Shown here piece by piece: positions 1 to 7,324 of a stretch of DNA of 10,882 nt. How positions within the stretch are numbered: the stretch's first letter is position 1; every line of letters starts with the position of its first letter. The notes beneath the pieces are model-generated. The model was not told where the DNA came from, ran no database searches, and saw nothing but the letters and a program-made list of their open reading frames with translations. The stretch comes from Pseudomonadota bacterium (GTDB taxonomy: Bacteria > Pseudomonadota > Alphaproteobacteria > Paracaedibacterales > CAIULA01): positions 1 through 10,882 of the forward strand of contig JAJZHT010000030.1 of NCBI GenBank assembly GCA_021804455.1. Direction: 5' to 3'. Made by a program: the position numbers and the translations under genes.

Positions 1-36
1 GCTTACCACCTGAAAACATCCTACCCTACAACTCCC

Positions 37-58
37 TAAAAAAGAGTTAAGAAACTCT
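37..58 (-). terminator. possible weak rho-independent terminator for a minus-strand transcript
   Basis: Bases 43-48 (AGAGTT) and 53-58 (AACTCT) form a 6-bp stem with a 4-base loop. Read on the minus strand, the stem runs straight into a T-tract complementary to the A run at 38-43. The stem is short and AT-rich, so it would be weak. It could end a minus-strand gene entering from the right, but no such gene is present between it and the first plus-strand gene, so it may be chance. Confidence 0.2.
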
Positions 59-119
59 CTCTTGGATAAAGATTCCAATGACAAGAATCTAAGACACTCA
101 GGTGCGTTTTTCATTTATA

Positions 120-147
120 TTGAATTAATTTTAATTAAATATAATAT
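120..147 (+). promoter_or_regulatory. AT-rich promoter candidate for the barrel/polyproline gene pair
   Basis: TTGAAT at 120-125 is followed after 16 bases by TAATAT at 142-147; an overlapping TATAAT at 140-145 is a perfect -10 hexamer but sits only 14 bases from that -35. The stretch from about 110 to 170 is extremely AT-rich and also contains the inverted repeat TAATTAA / TTAATTA (132-138 and 147-153). Any of the overlapping hexamers could serve. The predicted transcript would start about 25 bases before the ATG at 180. In sequence this AT-rich, hexamer matches alone are weak evidence. Confidence 0.3.
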
Positions 148-179
148 TAATTATATGTTTTTTTATGTATGGTCAGAAA

Positions 180-953
180 ATGCCAAAAAAAATTCTTTCT
201 TTGTTTCTCGCTTTTACAACCCTTGGCTTGTCATCCGTTCTAGCTTCCCCTATTACCTCTGGGTTCTATGGTGGAATTTCAAGCGGCATCGAACGGTTGA
301 ATGGTCAACGAAATGAACGTTATGATGCCGACCCCACAGCATTCACTCCTCAAATCCTCACCCGTAACAAAGATATGAAAAAGCATGGTCCTGTTGCCGA
401 AGTTTTTGCTGGGTATCTCGGGCGTCTTCATAATTTTGCCTGGGGACTAGAAGCTTTTTATGGTTTGGGAAAAGTGGAGGATACAATTGTTCGGGAATGG
501 ATTGACCAACCAAACGTTTCCGATTTTGTAGAGTATTATCAAGCCAAGTTTGAAAAAAGAAACAGTTTTGGTCTCCATGCACGGTTTGGCGGAATCCTTG
601 ATGACTCTACCTTTGTTTATATCTTAGCTGGAATCAGTGCCAATCAATTGCGTTATAACACTCAATCTCTCAGCGTTAACCCCTCAATCCTCGGAGGAGG
701 AGAGATTTTCATTCTTTCCGATAAAGGAACCCCTTATGCCACAAGAAAATTAGGATATGGGATTGATTATGGCATTGGTTTTGAACACCAACTTGATCGT
801 TGTCGATTTGGTCTAGAGCTTTACATTAATAATATGAAAACTCATAAATTTAATTTTCCCTTTAACCCTCCATTCGATCCCTCTCCCCAAATCTATGCTT
901 TAATCCGTCCCATTAATACAATCTTGAAATTTAAAGCCAGTTTAAGTTTCTAA
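180..953 (+). CDS. putative outer-membrane beta-barrel protein (OmpA-like/porin-opacity-type fold)
   Basis: The product (257 residues from the ATG at 180) begins with a typical Sec signal peptide: MPKK, then a hydrophobic stretch ending LSSVLA, with likely cleavage before SPITSG at about residue 19. The mature part alternates short amphipathic beta segments with turns, for example SGFYGGISSGIE, AEVFAGYLGRL, FAWGLEAFYGLG, FGLHARFGGI, TFVYILAGISA, YGIDYGIGFEHQL, CRFGLELYINNM, and ends in a beta strand closing with phenylalanine (FKASLSF). This is the signature recognised by the BAM machinery. The size and Gly/aromatic pattern fit small 8-stranded barrels, but I cannot assign a subfamily or function. 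An in-frame ATG at 165 would add MYGQK before the signal peptide; neither start has a clear Shine-Dalgarno site, and 180 gives the more conventional signal peptide. The next gene follows after 17 bases, suggesting co-transcription and perhaps a shared role at the cell surface. Confidence 0.7.
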   Translation: MPKKILSLFLAFTTLGLSSVLASPITSGFYGGISSGIERLNGQRNERYDADPTAFTPQILTRNKDMKKHGPVAEVFAGYLGRLHNFAWGLEAFYGLGKVEDTIVREWIDQPNVSDFVEYYQAKFEKRNSFGLHARFGGILDDSTFVYILAGISANQLRYNTQSLSVNPSILGGGEIFILSDKGTPYATRKLGYGIDYGIGFEHQLDRCRFGLELYINNMKTHKFNFPFNPPFDPSPQIYALIRPINTILKFKASLSF

Positions 954-970
954 AAAATTAAAGGACAATA

Positions 971-3900
971 ATGAAAAAATTTTTATGTAAAATTGCCGCG
1001 GGTTCTCTTTTGGGTTTTTCGCTGGCTGCTTTAAGTAATACCCTCATACTTGCAACTTCTTATGCTTCAGAAACATGGAACAGCTCATGGGCTCTTACCA
1101 CGCCTCCATTCCCTACGGCACCCAGTCAACAAGCTGGATGGATAACAAGAACATTTCCAGAATGGGTTGCCGATCAGCGTTCGAAAGGAAACCCTATTGT
1201 TCAAGAAAAATTACCGAATAACAACCCTAATAGGGTTCAGGCCCTAGAATTTTCCAAAAATTATGAAAACTATGTCAATGCTTGGAAAGCGGCTCATGCT
1301 GTCAAAGCACAGGCGCAGGTGGAGGCTACACAAAAACTTGAGGCAGAAAAACGGGCTGCTGAATTGAAATTGCGCCAAGAAATCACCAAACGACAAGAAG
1401 AAGAACAAAAGAGAAGAGTGGCCGAGGAGCAAAAAAGACAGGAGGAACTTAAAAGACAACAAGAAGAGAGACAAAAGTTAGAAGTTCAGCATAAACTTCA
1501 ACTAAAACAAACTCAAAAACAGGCCGCAGAAGAAAAAGTACGAACAGAACAAGCCTTAAAAAGAGAATTAGAAAATTTTATTGCGCAAGAAAAAATCAAA
1601 CAACAACAAGCAGCAGAAGATTTTGCCAAAACGAAACAACAACTTGAACAAATCACTCAACAAACAACAACTCAATTTTTAAACCAAGGAAACAGCCTTT
1701 TAGAATTGTTAAAAAAATTAATTTACCAAAGTTACGTTCCCAACCACACAATTAACGATGAACTTAAAACCCTAACAGAAGCGATCGACCATACCACAAC
1801 CCACATAAAAGAGGTAGAGGACGACAAAGCCATCAAAGGACCTTTAGAAAATTATCTGGTGTTACACAAGGGGACTATTCATCAAAAAGTCCTTCAGGGA
1901 ACCATCGACCTTCTTTTAGAGATTAACAAGGAATTTGAGGAGTATGAACAAGGCTTACAAAAAGTTTCCCATACAAAATTAAATCCCAAAACAAAAAATT
2001 TTTTGGATAAATTCTTAGATAACGAAGGAGACTTTAAATTTTGTTATGAGGCTTTTCAAAAAACAGCCAAAAATCTTAAAACTTCAACCGATTGGCGCAT
2101 CTTAAAACAAGAAGTGATGACTCTAGCCACCCTCTTCAGGCCTGATAAAAAGAAAGATTTCTTGAAAAGTATCATGGGAATCGGCTATGACCCCAAAACC
2201 CCTTTACAACTTAATTTTTACGGTGCCTGTACAGAATTAAAAGAGGAAAACTTAGACCAAAAATCCATTGAACTCAGAGAAAAACTTTATCAACTTTCAG
2301 CCATCCTATGGAATAAAACAGAAACTTTTCAAAAACACGATAACCCTAACAATCCTCTAACCAAATTAAACATTGATGGAGCCGATCTGGATTACAGCTC
2401 CGTGCAAACCCAGTTTACGGTTGCTGCCGATAACGAGCTTATTGATCAATTAACACGTTATGAAAATCCAACAGCACAAAAGACCTTGTTTGACCAGGTT
2501 GAAAAGTCTGAAAAAAAATCTCATGAACTTCGAGAGGAGATTATTAAACATCTTGACTCTCTCGTAACACAAAAAAGCAAGAAAGCGGATAAAATTCTTC
2601 TTTTAACAAAATATGGTCCCTTTTCGGACCCACAAAACGATGCAATTAAAAAATACTTTGATGATGGTATCAAGTCTTTAGAAGAAACCAAGAACATAAT
2701 CTCTCAGGTTTTCTTAACGCCCCAAACGGATCCCATCCTTGATGAAACAAGTAAAAGGAAAGAGATTGAGGCAAAATTTCTCTCTTATCCTATTTTAAAT
2801 AAAATTGACAATTTTAAACGCGATATTCAGGCCTATGTACCCCAGAAAGCCATTTATGACACCCTTAAAAAAATTGAAAAAGCGATACAATCTCATCAGG
2901 CCCTTTTGAAAACCCTGGATTCCTTAAAAACTCTCCTCCCTGCCAATCTTGTATCTATTGATCCTCACATCCATCAAAACTTGTTATTCGTAATGGAAAT
3001 TGTCCGCACTTATCTGGATCGCGCGCAAAATTACTTGGCTTTAGGTTCCGAAAAACGGGCCAACTTTTATCAACACGCTTTAAAAGCCCTAGGGGAAGAT
3101 AAAAATCTTAAAATCCTGAATGATAACCAAAGGCAGGCAATGCTTAATGCCCATAATGCTTATAAAGAGGCTCGTGAGAGTATCTTAAACATAAGAGGAA
3201 GAGATTTAATACCTCCTGGATCTTTGTCAGGATCCCCTCACTATATTAAGGGGTTTGATGTTTCTCCTGTCACAAATCTTTCTCCAACAGGGCCCTCCAC
3301 ACCCGGTCTTGGCGCTCCACCTCCACCTCCGCCTCCTCCCAGCTTTGGCGCTCCACCCCCACCACCAGGATTTAACCCACCTCCTCCTGGGGTTGGTGCT
3401 CCACCGCCCCCTCCATCAGGAAATATCACTCCTATAAAAAGCGCACGCCAGTTAGAAAAAGAAGAGGAAGAAAAATGGGTGAAAATGTATCAAACATTGA
3501 CAAAAAAAATAGCTTCAGTATCTTCCAATGACCAATCATCGATAGTGTTAACCCTTGTCGCGACACTTAAAAAAATAATTGGTGATTATACCCGTCATTT
3601 TGACTCTCAAGAAATTGACCTAAAAAACGTGGAAAAAACCCTGAATGATATTGTGGATTTCAAAATCAAGAGAACGCACATCACACGAACTTACAAAAAT
3701 GATTACGTTGTGGTCAACGCAAGTACCTATATTAACAGTCGTAAAAACGATAGCCCAATCCTTTCTTTGCTTGAGTTAAATTCCAGCACAATAAGCACTA
3801 AATTTGACAAAACCTTCTATGAAAAAGCGATAGATGTTGCTGCTTATGCCACGGTTCAGGAATTAAAAGCCATCGTTTATATCTTTGCGGATTTTGGATT

Positions 3901-4057
3901 GATCACTGAAAACCCCAGTGATCACCGTGATTTTGCTATGGAACTGGTTAAAATCATTGAAGAAAGAGAGAAAAAGAATCAATTATCTCCTCAGAAATCC
4001 ATCAGTTCTTCCGAATTAAGCGTTTTTCAAAACTTATTAAACAACGCTCTCCGGTAG
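971..4057 (+). CDS. large exported coiled-coil protein with formin-like polyproline tract (candidate effector/surface protein)
   Basis: I do not recognise a named family over this 1028-residue protein. The start is supported by AAGGAC about 6 bases before the ATG. Residues 1-32 look like a Sec signal peptide (MKKFLCK, hydrophobic core, cleavage near SYA); Cys6 lies before the core, so this is not a lipoprotein signal. Residues about 105-232 form a very charged Glu/Lys/Gln/Arg-rich coiled coil resembling TolA-type or eukaryotic coiled coils. Residues about 240-760 are predominantly helical with no motif I can name. Residues 778-817 are a proline-rich tract containing GAPPPPP three times and a run of eight prolines, resembling profilin- or SH3-binding FH1 tracts of formins and the polyproline regions of bacterial actin-tail proteins. 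Residues about 818-1028 are a further helical domain; I see no WH2 motif. It follows the barrel gene by 17 bases and ends at a strong terminator. A role in host interaction or actin control is inference; a structural envelope protein is the main alternative. Confidence 0.75.
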   Translation: MKKFLCKIAAGSLLGFSLAALSNTLILATSYASETWNSSWALTTPPFPTAPSQQAGWITRTFPEWVADQRSKGNPIVQEKLPNNNPNRVQALEFSKNYENYVNAWKAAHAVKAQAQVEATQKLEAEKRAAELKLRQEITKRQEEEQKRRVAEEQKRQEELKRQQEERQKLEVQHKLQLKQTQKQAAEEKVRTEQALKRELENFIAQEKIKQQQAAEDFAKTKQQLEQITQQTTTQFLNQGNSLLELLKKLIYQSYVPNHTINDELKTLTEAIDHTTTHIKEVEDDKAIKGPLENYLVLHKGTIHQKVLQGTIDLLLEINKEFEEYEQGLQKVSHTKLNPKTKNFLDKFLDNEGDFKFCYEAFQKTAKNLKTSTDWRILKQEVMTLATLFRPDKKKDFLKSIMGIGYDPKTPLQLNFYGACTELKEENLDQKSIELREKLYQLSAILWNKTETFQKHDNPNNPLTKLNIDGADLDYSSVQTQFTVAADNELIDQLTRYENPTAQKTLFDQVEKSEKKSHELREEIIKHLDSLVTQKSKKADKILLLTKYGPFSDPQNDAIKKYFDDGIKSLEETKNIISQVFLTPQTDPILDETSKRKEIEAKFLSYPILNKIDNFKRDIQAYVPQKAIYDTLKKIEKAIQSHQALLKTLDSLKTLLPANLVSIDPHIHQNLLFVMEIVRTYLDRAQNYLALGSEKRANFYQHALKALGEDKNLKILNDNQRQAMLNAHNAYKEARESILNIRGRDLIPPGSLSGSPHYIKGFDVSPVTNLSPTGPSTPGLGAPPPPPPPPSFGAPPPPPGFNPPPPGVGAPPPPPSGNITPIKSARQLEKEEEEKWVKMYQTLTKKIASVSSNDQSSIVLTLVATLKKIIGDYTRHFDSQEIDLKNVEKTLNDIVDFKIKRTHITRTYKNDYVVVNASTYINSRKNDSPILSLLELNSSTISTKFDKTFYEKAIDVAAYATVQELKAIVYIFADFGLITENPSDHRDFAMELVKIIEEREKKNQLSPQKSISSSELSVFQNLLNNALR
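3311..3415 (+). repeat. polyproline-encoding repeat (GAPPPPP units)
   Basis: This is a C-rich island inside an otherwise A-rich gene. It encodes residues 781-815 of the large exported protein: GA followed by eight prolines, GA plus five, FN plus four, and GA plus five. The proline codons are mixed (CCA, CCT, CCC, CCG), so the tract is kept at the protein level and is not a simple DNA microsatellite. Consecutive prolines stall ribosomes, so translation would be expected to depend on elongation factor P. Confidence 0.85.
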
Positions 4058-4068
4058 TCCTACAAAAA

Positions 4069-4102
4069 AACCCCGAAGTTTTTTCTTCGGGGTTGCTTTT
4101 TT
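4069..4102. terminator. bidirectional rho-independent terminator between convergent operons
   Basis: AACCCCGAAG (4069-4078) and CTTCGGGGTT (4085-4094) form a perfect 10-bp GC-rich stem with a six-T loop. On the plus strand it is followed by GCTTTTTT, 12 bases after the stop of the large exported-protein gene. On the minus strand the stem is followed by seven Ts (complement of the A run at 4064-4070, partly within the stem), ending the rplM-rpsI transcript whose last stop is at 4118. Both sides carry a T-tract, so one hairpin serves both directions. Confidence 0.92.
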
Positions 4103-4117
4103 CATAAATCAGAGTTT

Positions 4118-4627
4118 TTAACGTTTCGAGAATTGGAAACGACGACGTGCTTTGGCCTGACCGTATTTCTTTCGTTCGACCACACGACTATCACGTGTTA
4201 AGAATCCACCCCGTTTAAGATCGGGTCGCAGGTCAGGTTCAAAAAATGTTAAAGCACGGCTAATTCCATGACGAACAGCCCCGGCTTGCCCGGACAATCC
4301 TCCCCCAACAACAGTACACCATACATCATACTGAGTGACTCGGTTCACAACTTTAAAAGGTTGGTTAATCATCATTTGCAAAACAGGCCGAGCAAAATAT
4401 TGTTCATAAGCACGACCATTCACTAGAATCTTTCCCATCCCTGGTTTAATCCAAACACGGGCAATAGCATTTTTCCTTTTTCCTGTAGCGTAGGATCGAC
4501 CTTGAGCATCAATCTTAGGGGCCTTTGGTTGATCCGCCATTACTGAACTTGTTTCTATTTTCTCAGAACGGCTACTTTTTTTAACCGCAATTTTTAAATC
4601 TTCTAAACCTATTTTTTCGGTTGACAT
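4118..4627 (-). CDS. rpsI: 30S ribosomal protein S9
   Basis: S9 of the small ribosomal subunit; its C-terminal tail reaches toward the P-site tRNA. The 169-residue product carries the alphaproteobacterial-type block [18 protein letters not shown] (residues 37-54), then [41 protein letters not shown] and the conserved basic end [25 protein letters not shown] split over the last 25 or so residues, with the terminal SKR intact. The first 40 residues form a charged extension that is longer than in E. coli S9 (about 130 residues) but usual in this class. The ATG at 4627 is preceded by GGAG about 11 bases upstream and begins 2 bases after the rplM stop, supporting the long form over the internal Met30. 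It is the second gene of the rplM-rpsI operon and ends before the shared bidirectional terminator. Confidence 0.97.
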   Translation of the reverse strand: MSTEKIGLEDLKIAVKKSSRSEKIETSSVMADQPKAPKIDAQGRSYATGKRKNAIARVWIKPGMGKILVNGRAYEQYFARPVLQMMINQPFKVVNRVTQYDVWCTVVGGGLSGQAGAVRHGISRALTFFEPDLRPDLKRGGFLTRDSRVVERKKYGQAKARRRFQFSKR

Positions 4628-4629
4628 CT

Positions 4630-5097
4630 TTACACACTCCGTACGTTTTTGCGGTTCATCGAAGCAACATCCAACACAACGGGATTTTGTGCCTCATGGG
4701 GATGGCTGGCCCCTTTGTAAACCTTTAGGTTACCCATAATCTGACGGCCCAAAGGACCTCTGGAGATCATCCTTTCAACGGCTTTTTCAATAACTCGTTC
4801 AGGGAATCGCCCCTCTAAGATTTGTCCTATGGCTCGCTCTTTAATTCCACCAGGATAGCCTGTATGCCAATAAAACTTCTTATCTTTTAGCTTACTGCCG
4901 GTTAGGTGGATTTTTTCTGCATTCACCACAATTACGCAATCACCGCAATCTACATGGGGTGTATACGTTGGTTTATGTTTTCCACGCAGACGCATAGCAA
5001 TTAAGCTGGCTAAACGCCCCAATACTAAATCTTGGGCGTCAATCAAAACCCACTGCTTACGCACGTCTTGCGGACGAATCGATTGTGTGTACGTCAT
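4630..5097 (-). CDS. rplM: 50S ribosomal protein L13
   Basis: L13 is an early-assembly protein of the large ribosomal subunit. The sequence shows the family core: [18 protein letters not shown], then [64 protein letters not shown] and the final [12 protein letters not shown], covering the whole family length. Three in-frame ATGs exist at 5115, 5106 and 5097. The one at 5097 ([10 protein letters not shown]) gives 155 residues and places the conserved Trp at residue 16, as in related proteins, so I chose it. The 5106 ATG has a GAGA stretch just upstream and cannot be excluded; the difference is at most six residues. rpsI follows after 2 bases, the classical order in bacteria. Confidence 0.95.
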   Translation of the reverse strand: MTYTQSIRPQDVRKQWVLIDAQDLVLGRLASLIAMRLRGKHKPTYTPHVDCGDCVIVVNAEKIHLTGSKLKDKKFYWHTGYPGGIKERAIGQILEGRFPERVIEKAVERMISRGPLGRQIMGNLKVYKGASHPHEAQNPVVLDVASMNRKNVRSV

Positions 5098-5130
5098 ATC
5101 TATCATATTTCTCATAGTTTTCTAGGTTCT

Positions 5131-5160
5131 GTTATAGGTCAAATTCCACAACCCCTGCAA
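5131..5160 (-). promoter_or_regulatory. promoter candidate for rplM-rpsI
   Basis: On the minus strand, TTGCAG (5155-5160) and TATAAC (5131-5136) are separated by 18 bases, each close to the sigma-70 consensus. Transcription would start near 5124, leaving a leader of roughly 18 to 27 bases before the ATGs at 5106 and 5097. With a start this close, the upstream ATG at 5115 would have almost no leader, which slightly favours the shorter L13. A second candidate lies further upstream (see the -10 at 5210-5215). Confidence 0.45.
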
Positions 5161-5209
5161 CAAAAATATACGTTTAAACCTTTATTTTCTGCCAGAAATA
5201 AGATGCGGC

Positions 5210-5215
5210 ATTATA
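5210..5215 (-). promoter_or_regulatory. perfect -10 hexamer upstream of rplM
   Basis: The minus strand reads TATAAT here, about 95 bases before the L13 start region. The hexamer at the usual distance upstream (TATAGG region) is a poor -35 match, so this may be an alternative rplM promoter with a long leader or a chance match in AT-rich sequence. The rest of the 5116-5368 intergenic stretch shows no gene. It does contain small palindromes (GGGG...CCCC around 5248-5263 and TTGTTAACAA at 5334-5343) but no hairpin with a T-tract that would clearly end kup. Confidence 0.25.
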
Positions 5216-5368
5216 ATACCACATCAAAGATTCCTATAAAACGGATGGGGTATTTCAACCCCTAAAATAAGAGACATTTTTATAAAAGGTGAGGCTGTTT
5301 TTTGAAAATTTGCAAAACAGAACAAAAACTATTTTGTTAACAAGGCTATATAAGCACAATCTTTGCCG

Positions 5369-7234
5369 CTAAACCCGAAAACGAATGCCTAACTCAACGA
5401 CACGATGATAGGGAATTTTAAAAAATTCTGTGGCATGGGCACTGTTGTGGGCAAGGAAAATGAACAGTAATTTTCTCCATCGTGTTAAACGAGAAAAGCT
5501 GGAAGAGACAGGCATTCCTCGTGTTACAAAGAAGGTTGTGTTCGATAAATTAATATCTTTTTGTTTGTCTTGAATTTTTTCAAACAGATTTTGAATATTA
5601 ACAATTTCACTAAACCCATAAGATGCGACTAATTGGTAAATTTGATTGCCTAAAGGAATCAGCTTAAGGCGATCTTCGGTGGGCACTTTAGGAACGGTTT
5701 TTGTGATAATCGATAAGAAAAAAATTTTGTCATGTAAAACGGGGGTATGAGTATAGTGTACTTGAAAAGAATTAGGGAGTTTTTCTGGATTATTTCCCAT
5801 AAATACAGCCGTTCCTGGCACCCGATAGGAGGGAAAATGGGGAATTTTTGGTATGAATTCCAAAAGTGTTTCTTGCCATTGAATGTCAGGCACCAAAGCT
5901 TGTCGACCTTGTTTCCAGGTGGTTATAACCCCATAAATTATCCATGCAATAACAATCGAAAACCATCCGCCCTCTGTTAATTTGATCAAATTTGTTCCTA
6001 GCAGGCTTAGATCAAACAGTAAAAAAATACCAAAAATACTTACGGTTTTTAAAAAAGACCATCTCCAACGGTATAAAGCCAAAAGGATTGTCAAAAGGGT
6101 GGTGATGGTCATAATGCCCGTAATGGCAAGACCATAGGCAGCCCCTAATCGGTTAGAGCTTTGAAAGAATAAAACAGCTCCAATTGTGATAAGTAGCATC
6201 AAAAAATTCATCAAAGGAACATACACCTGACCAATTTTAAGGCGAGATGTGTGGATAACGCGCATACGAGGAAGATATCCCAGCTGTACAGCCTGCCAAC
6301 TAAGGGAGAAAACCCCCGAAATCACTGATTGCGAGGCAATAATTGTCGCAAAGGTTGCAAGAATTACCATTGGATAAATTCCCCATGATGGAACCATAAA
6401 ATAAAAGGGATTGACGACAGCTTCTGGGTTACAAAGCAGTAAAGCACCCTGACCGAGATAATTCAGGATTAAAGAGGGCCAAACCAAAATAAACCAACTG
6501 GTTCTTATGGAAAAGACATTAAAGTGGCCAATATCAGCATACAGGGCTTCTACTCCCGTGATGGTTAAAACAACCGAGCCTAAAATGGGTGCTGCAAGAT
6601 GGGGATAATCCCAAAAAAAATAAAGAGCATAAGTCGGTTCAAGGGTTTTTAAAATAATAGGATTTTTGGCAATTTGTATAAGGCCAAGACTGCCTATTAC
6701 CCCAAACCACGTGACCATAACAGGGCCAAACCAGTGCCCCAGCTTACTGGTTCCACGTTTTTGTATAAGGAAGAGGGTGGTAAGGATGAAAACAGCTAAT
6801 GGGACAACAATCTTTTGCAGGCTGGGGGTGGCAACACTGATGCCCTCTAGGGCACCTAAAACCGAAATAGCGGGTGTGATAACACCATCCCCGTAAAATA
6901 GGGCTGTTCCTAACATTCCTAATCCTAAAACCAGGTGTTTATAATTTTTAGGAATAGAACCTAAAACAAGCGTTGTTAAAGCAAGGATTCCTCCTTCTCC
7001 ATTATGGTCGGCTCGTAAAATTAGTGTTATATATTTAATTGTGACAATACTGGCCAATAACCAAAATATCAAAGAGGTTACACCAAGGATGGCGTGTGGC
7101 TGCAAAGGAAGACGGTTTTCAAAGAAACATTCTTTTAAAGCATAAAGGGGGCTTGTGCCGATATCACCGTAAACAACGCCAATGGTTGCGAGGGCTAGAT
7201 GAAAAGGTTGCTGAAAAGAGGGAGAATTTTTCAT
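5369..7234 (-). CDS. kup: Kup-family low-affinity potassium transporter
   Basis: Inner-membrane K+ uptake permease of the KUP/HAK/KT family, thought to work as a K+/H+ symporter. The 621-residue length matches E. coli Kup (622). Family blocks are intact: GVVYGDIGTSPLY at residues 19-31, RADHNGEGGI at 74-83, FYGDGVITPAISV at 113-125, GVEALYADIGHF at 227-238, LNYLGQGALLL, and SQSVISGVFSLSWQAVQLGY. About twelve hydrophobic segments fill residues 12-440, followed by a cytoplasmic C-terminal domain with RVPGTAVFM, ASYGFSE and a closing RVVELG. The start ATG at 7234 has no visible Shine-Dalgarno site (an A/T-rich leader precedes it), yet it places the first motif where the family expects it. It diverges from the mazG-like gene across about 90 bases. 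I see no strong terminator downstream. It is a monocistronic housekeeping transporter by context. Confidence 0.96.
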   Translation of the reverse strand: MKNSPSFQQPFHLALATIGVVYGDIGTSPLYALKECFFENRLPLQPHAILGVTSLIFWLLASIVTIKYITLILRADHNGEGGILALTTLVLGSIPKNYKHLVLGLGMLGTALFYGDGVITPAISVLGALEGISVATPSLQKIVVPLAVFILTTLFLIQKRGTSKLGHWFGPVMVTWFGVIGSLGLIQIAKNPIILKTLEPTYALYFFWDYPHLAAPILGSVVLTITGVEALYADIGHFNVFSIRTSWFILVWPSLILNYLGQGALLLCNPEAVVNPFYFMVPSWGIYPMVILATFATIIASQSVISGVFSLSWQAVQLGYLPRMRVIHTSRLKIGQVYVPLMNFLMLLITIGAVLFFQSSNRLGAAYGLAITGIMTITTLLTILLALYRWRWSFLKTVSIFGIFLLFDLSLLGTNLIKLTEGGWFSIVIAWIIYGVITTWKQGRQALVPDIQWQETLLEFIPKIPHFPSYRVPGTAVFMGNNPEKLPNSFQVHYTHTPVLHDKIFFLSIITKTVPKVPTEDRLKLIPLGNQIYQLVASYGFSEIVNIQNLFEKIQDKQKDINLSNTTFFVTRGMPVSSSFSRLTRWRKLLFIFLAHNSAHATEFFKIPYHRVVELGIRFRV

Positions 7235-7238
7235 TTTT

Positions 7239-7268
7239 TTTAAACTGTACTTAAACCTAATTTATGAT
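7239..7268 (+). promoter_or_regulatory. promoter candidate for the mazG-like gene
   Basis: TTTAAA (7239-7244) and TATGAT (7263-7268) are separated by 18 bases on the plus strand; the -10 matches the consensus at five of six positions. Transcription would begin near 7275, about 50 bases before the ATG at 7325. The site lies directly against the kup start codon, so the two divergent promoters would share the same short region. I could not identify a convincing minus-strand promoter for kup here. Confidence 0.3.
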
Positions 7269-7324
7269 AAAAGCAAAAGAGCAAGAAAGAAAATAAAATA
7301 CTCTCCAATCTTAAGGTGATTACT

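Noticed and set aside
62..316. Plus-strand open frame of 84 residues
   Set aside because: It overlaps the barrel gene in another frame, its coding sequence shows no family character, and the overlapping gene has a signal peptide and a barrel pattern.
971..1070. Lipoprotein signal because of the cysteine near the N-terminus
   Set aside because: Cys6 precedes the hydrophobic core and is not in a lipobox; the cleavage site looks like an ordinary Sec site near SYA.
3241..3429. Minus-strand open frame encoding a glycine-rich peptide
   Set aside because: It is the antisense of the polyproline tract (Pro codons read as Gly); it has no ribosome binding site and lies wholly inside the larger gene.
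3416..3560. WH2-like actin-binding motif after the polyproline tract
   Set aside because: I looked for the LLxxI...LKKV pattern; the sequence after the tract is charged and helical (RQLEKEEEEKW) without it.
3900..3924. 9-bp inverted repeat TGATCACTG / CAGTGATCA inside the large exported-protein gene
   Set aside because: It is short, inside coding sequence, lacks a T-tract and has no second copy that I noticed; chance is likely.
5295..5320. CTGTTTT / AAAACAG hairpin downstream of kup
   Set aside because: The stem is 7 bp and AT-rich with a long loop and no following T-tract on the minus strand, so it is not a convincing kup terminator.
5334..5343. Palindrome TTGTTAACAA downstream of kup
   Set aside because: A 10-base AT-rich palindrome is expected by chance, and it is not positioned as an operator for a recognised promoter.
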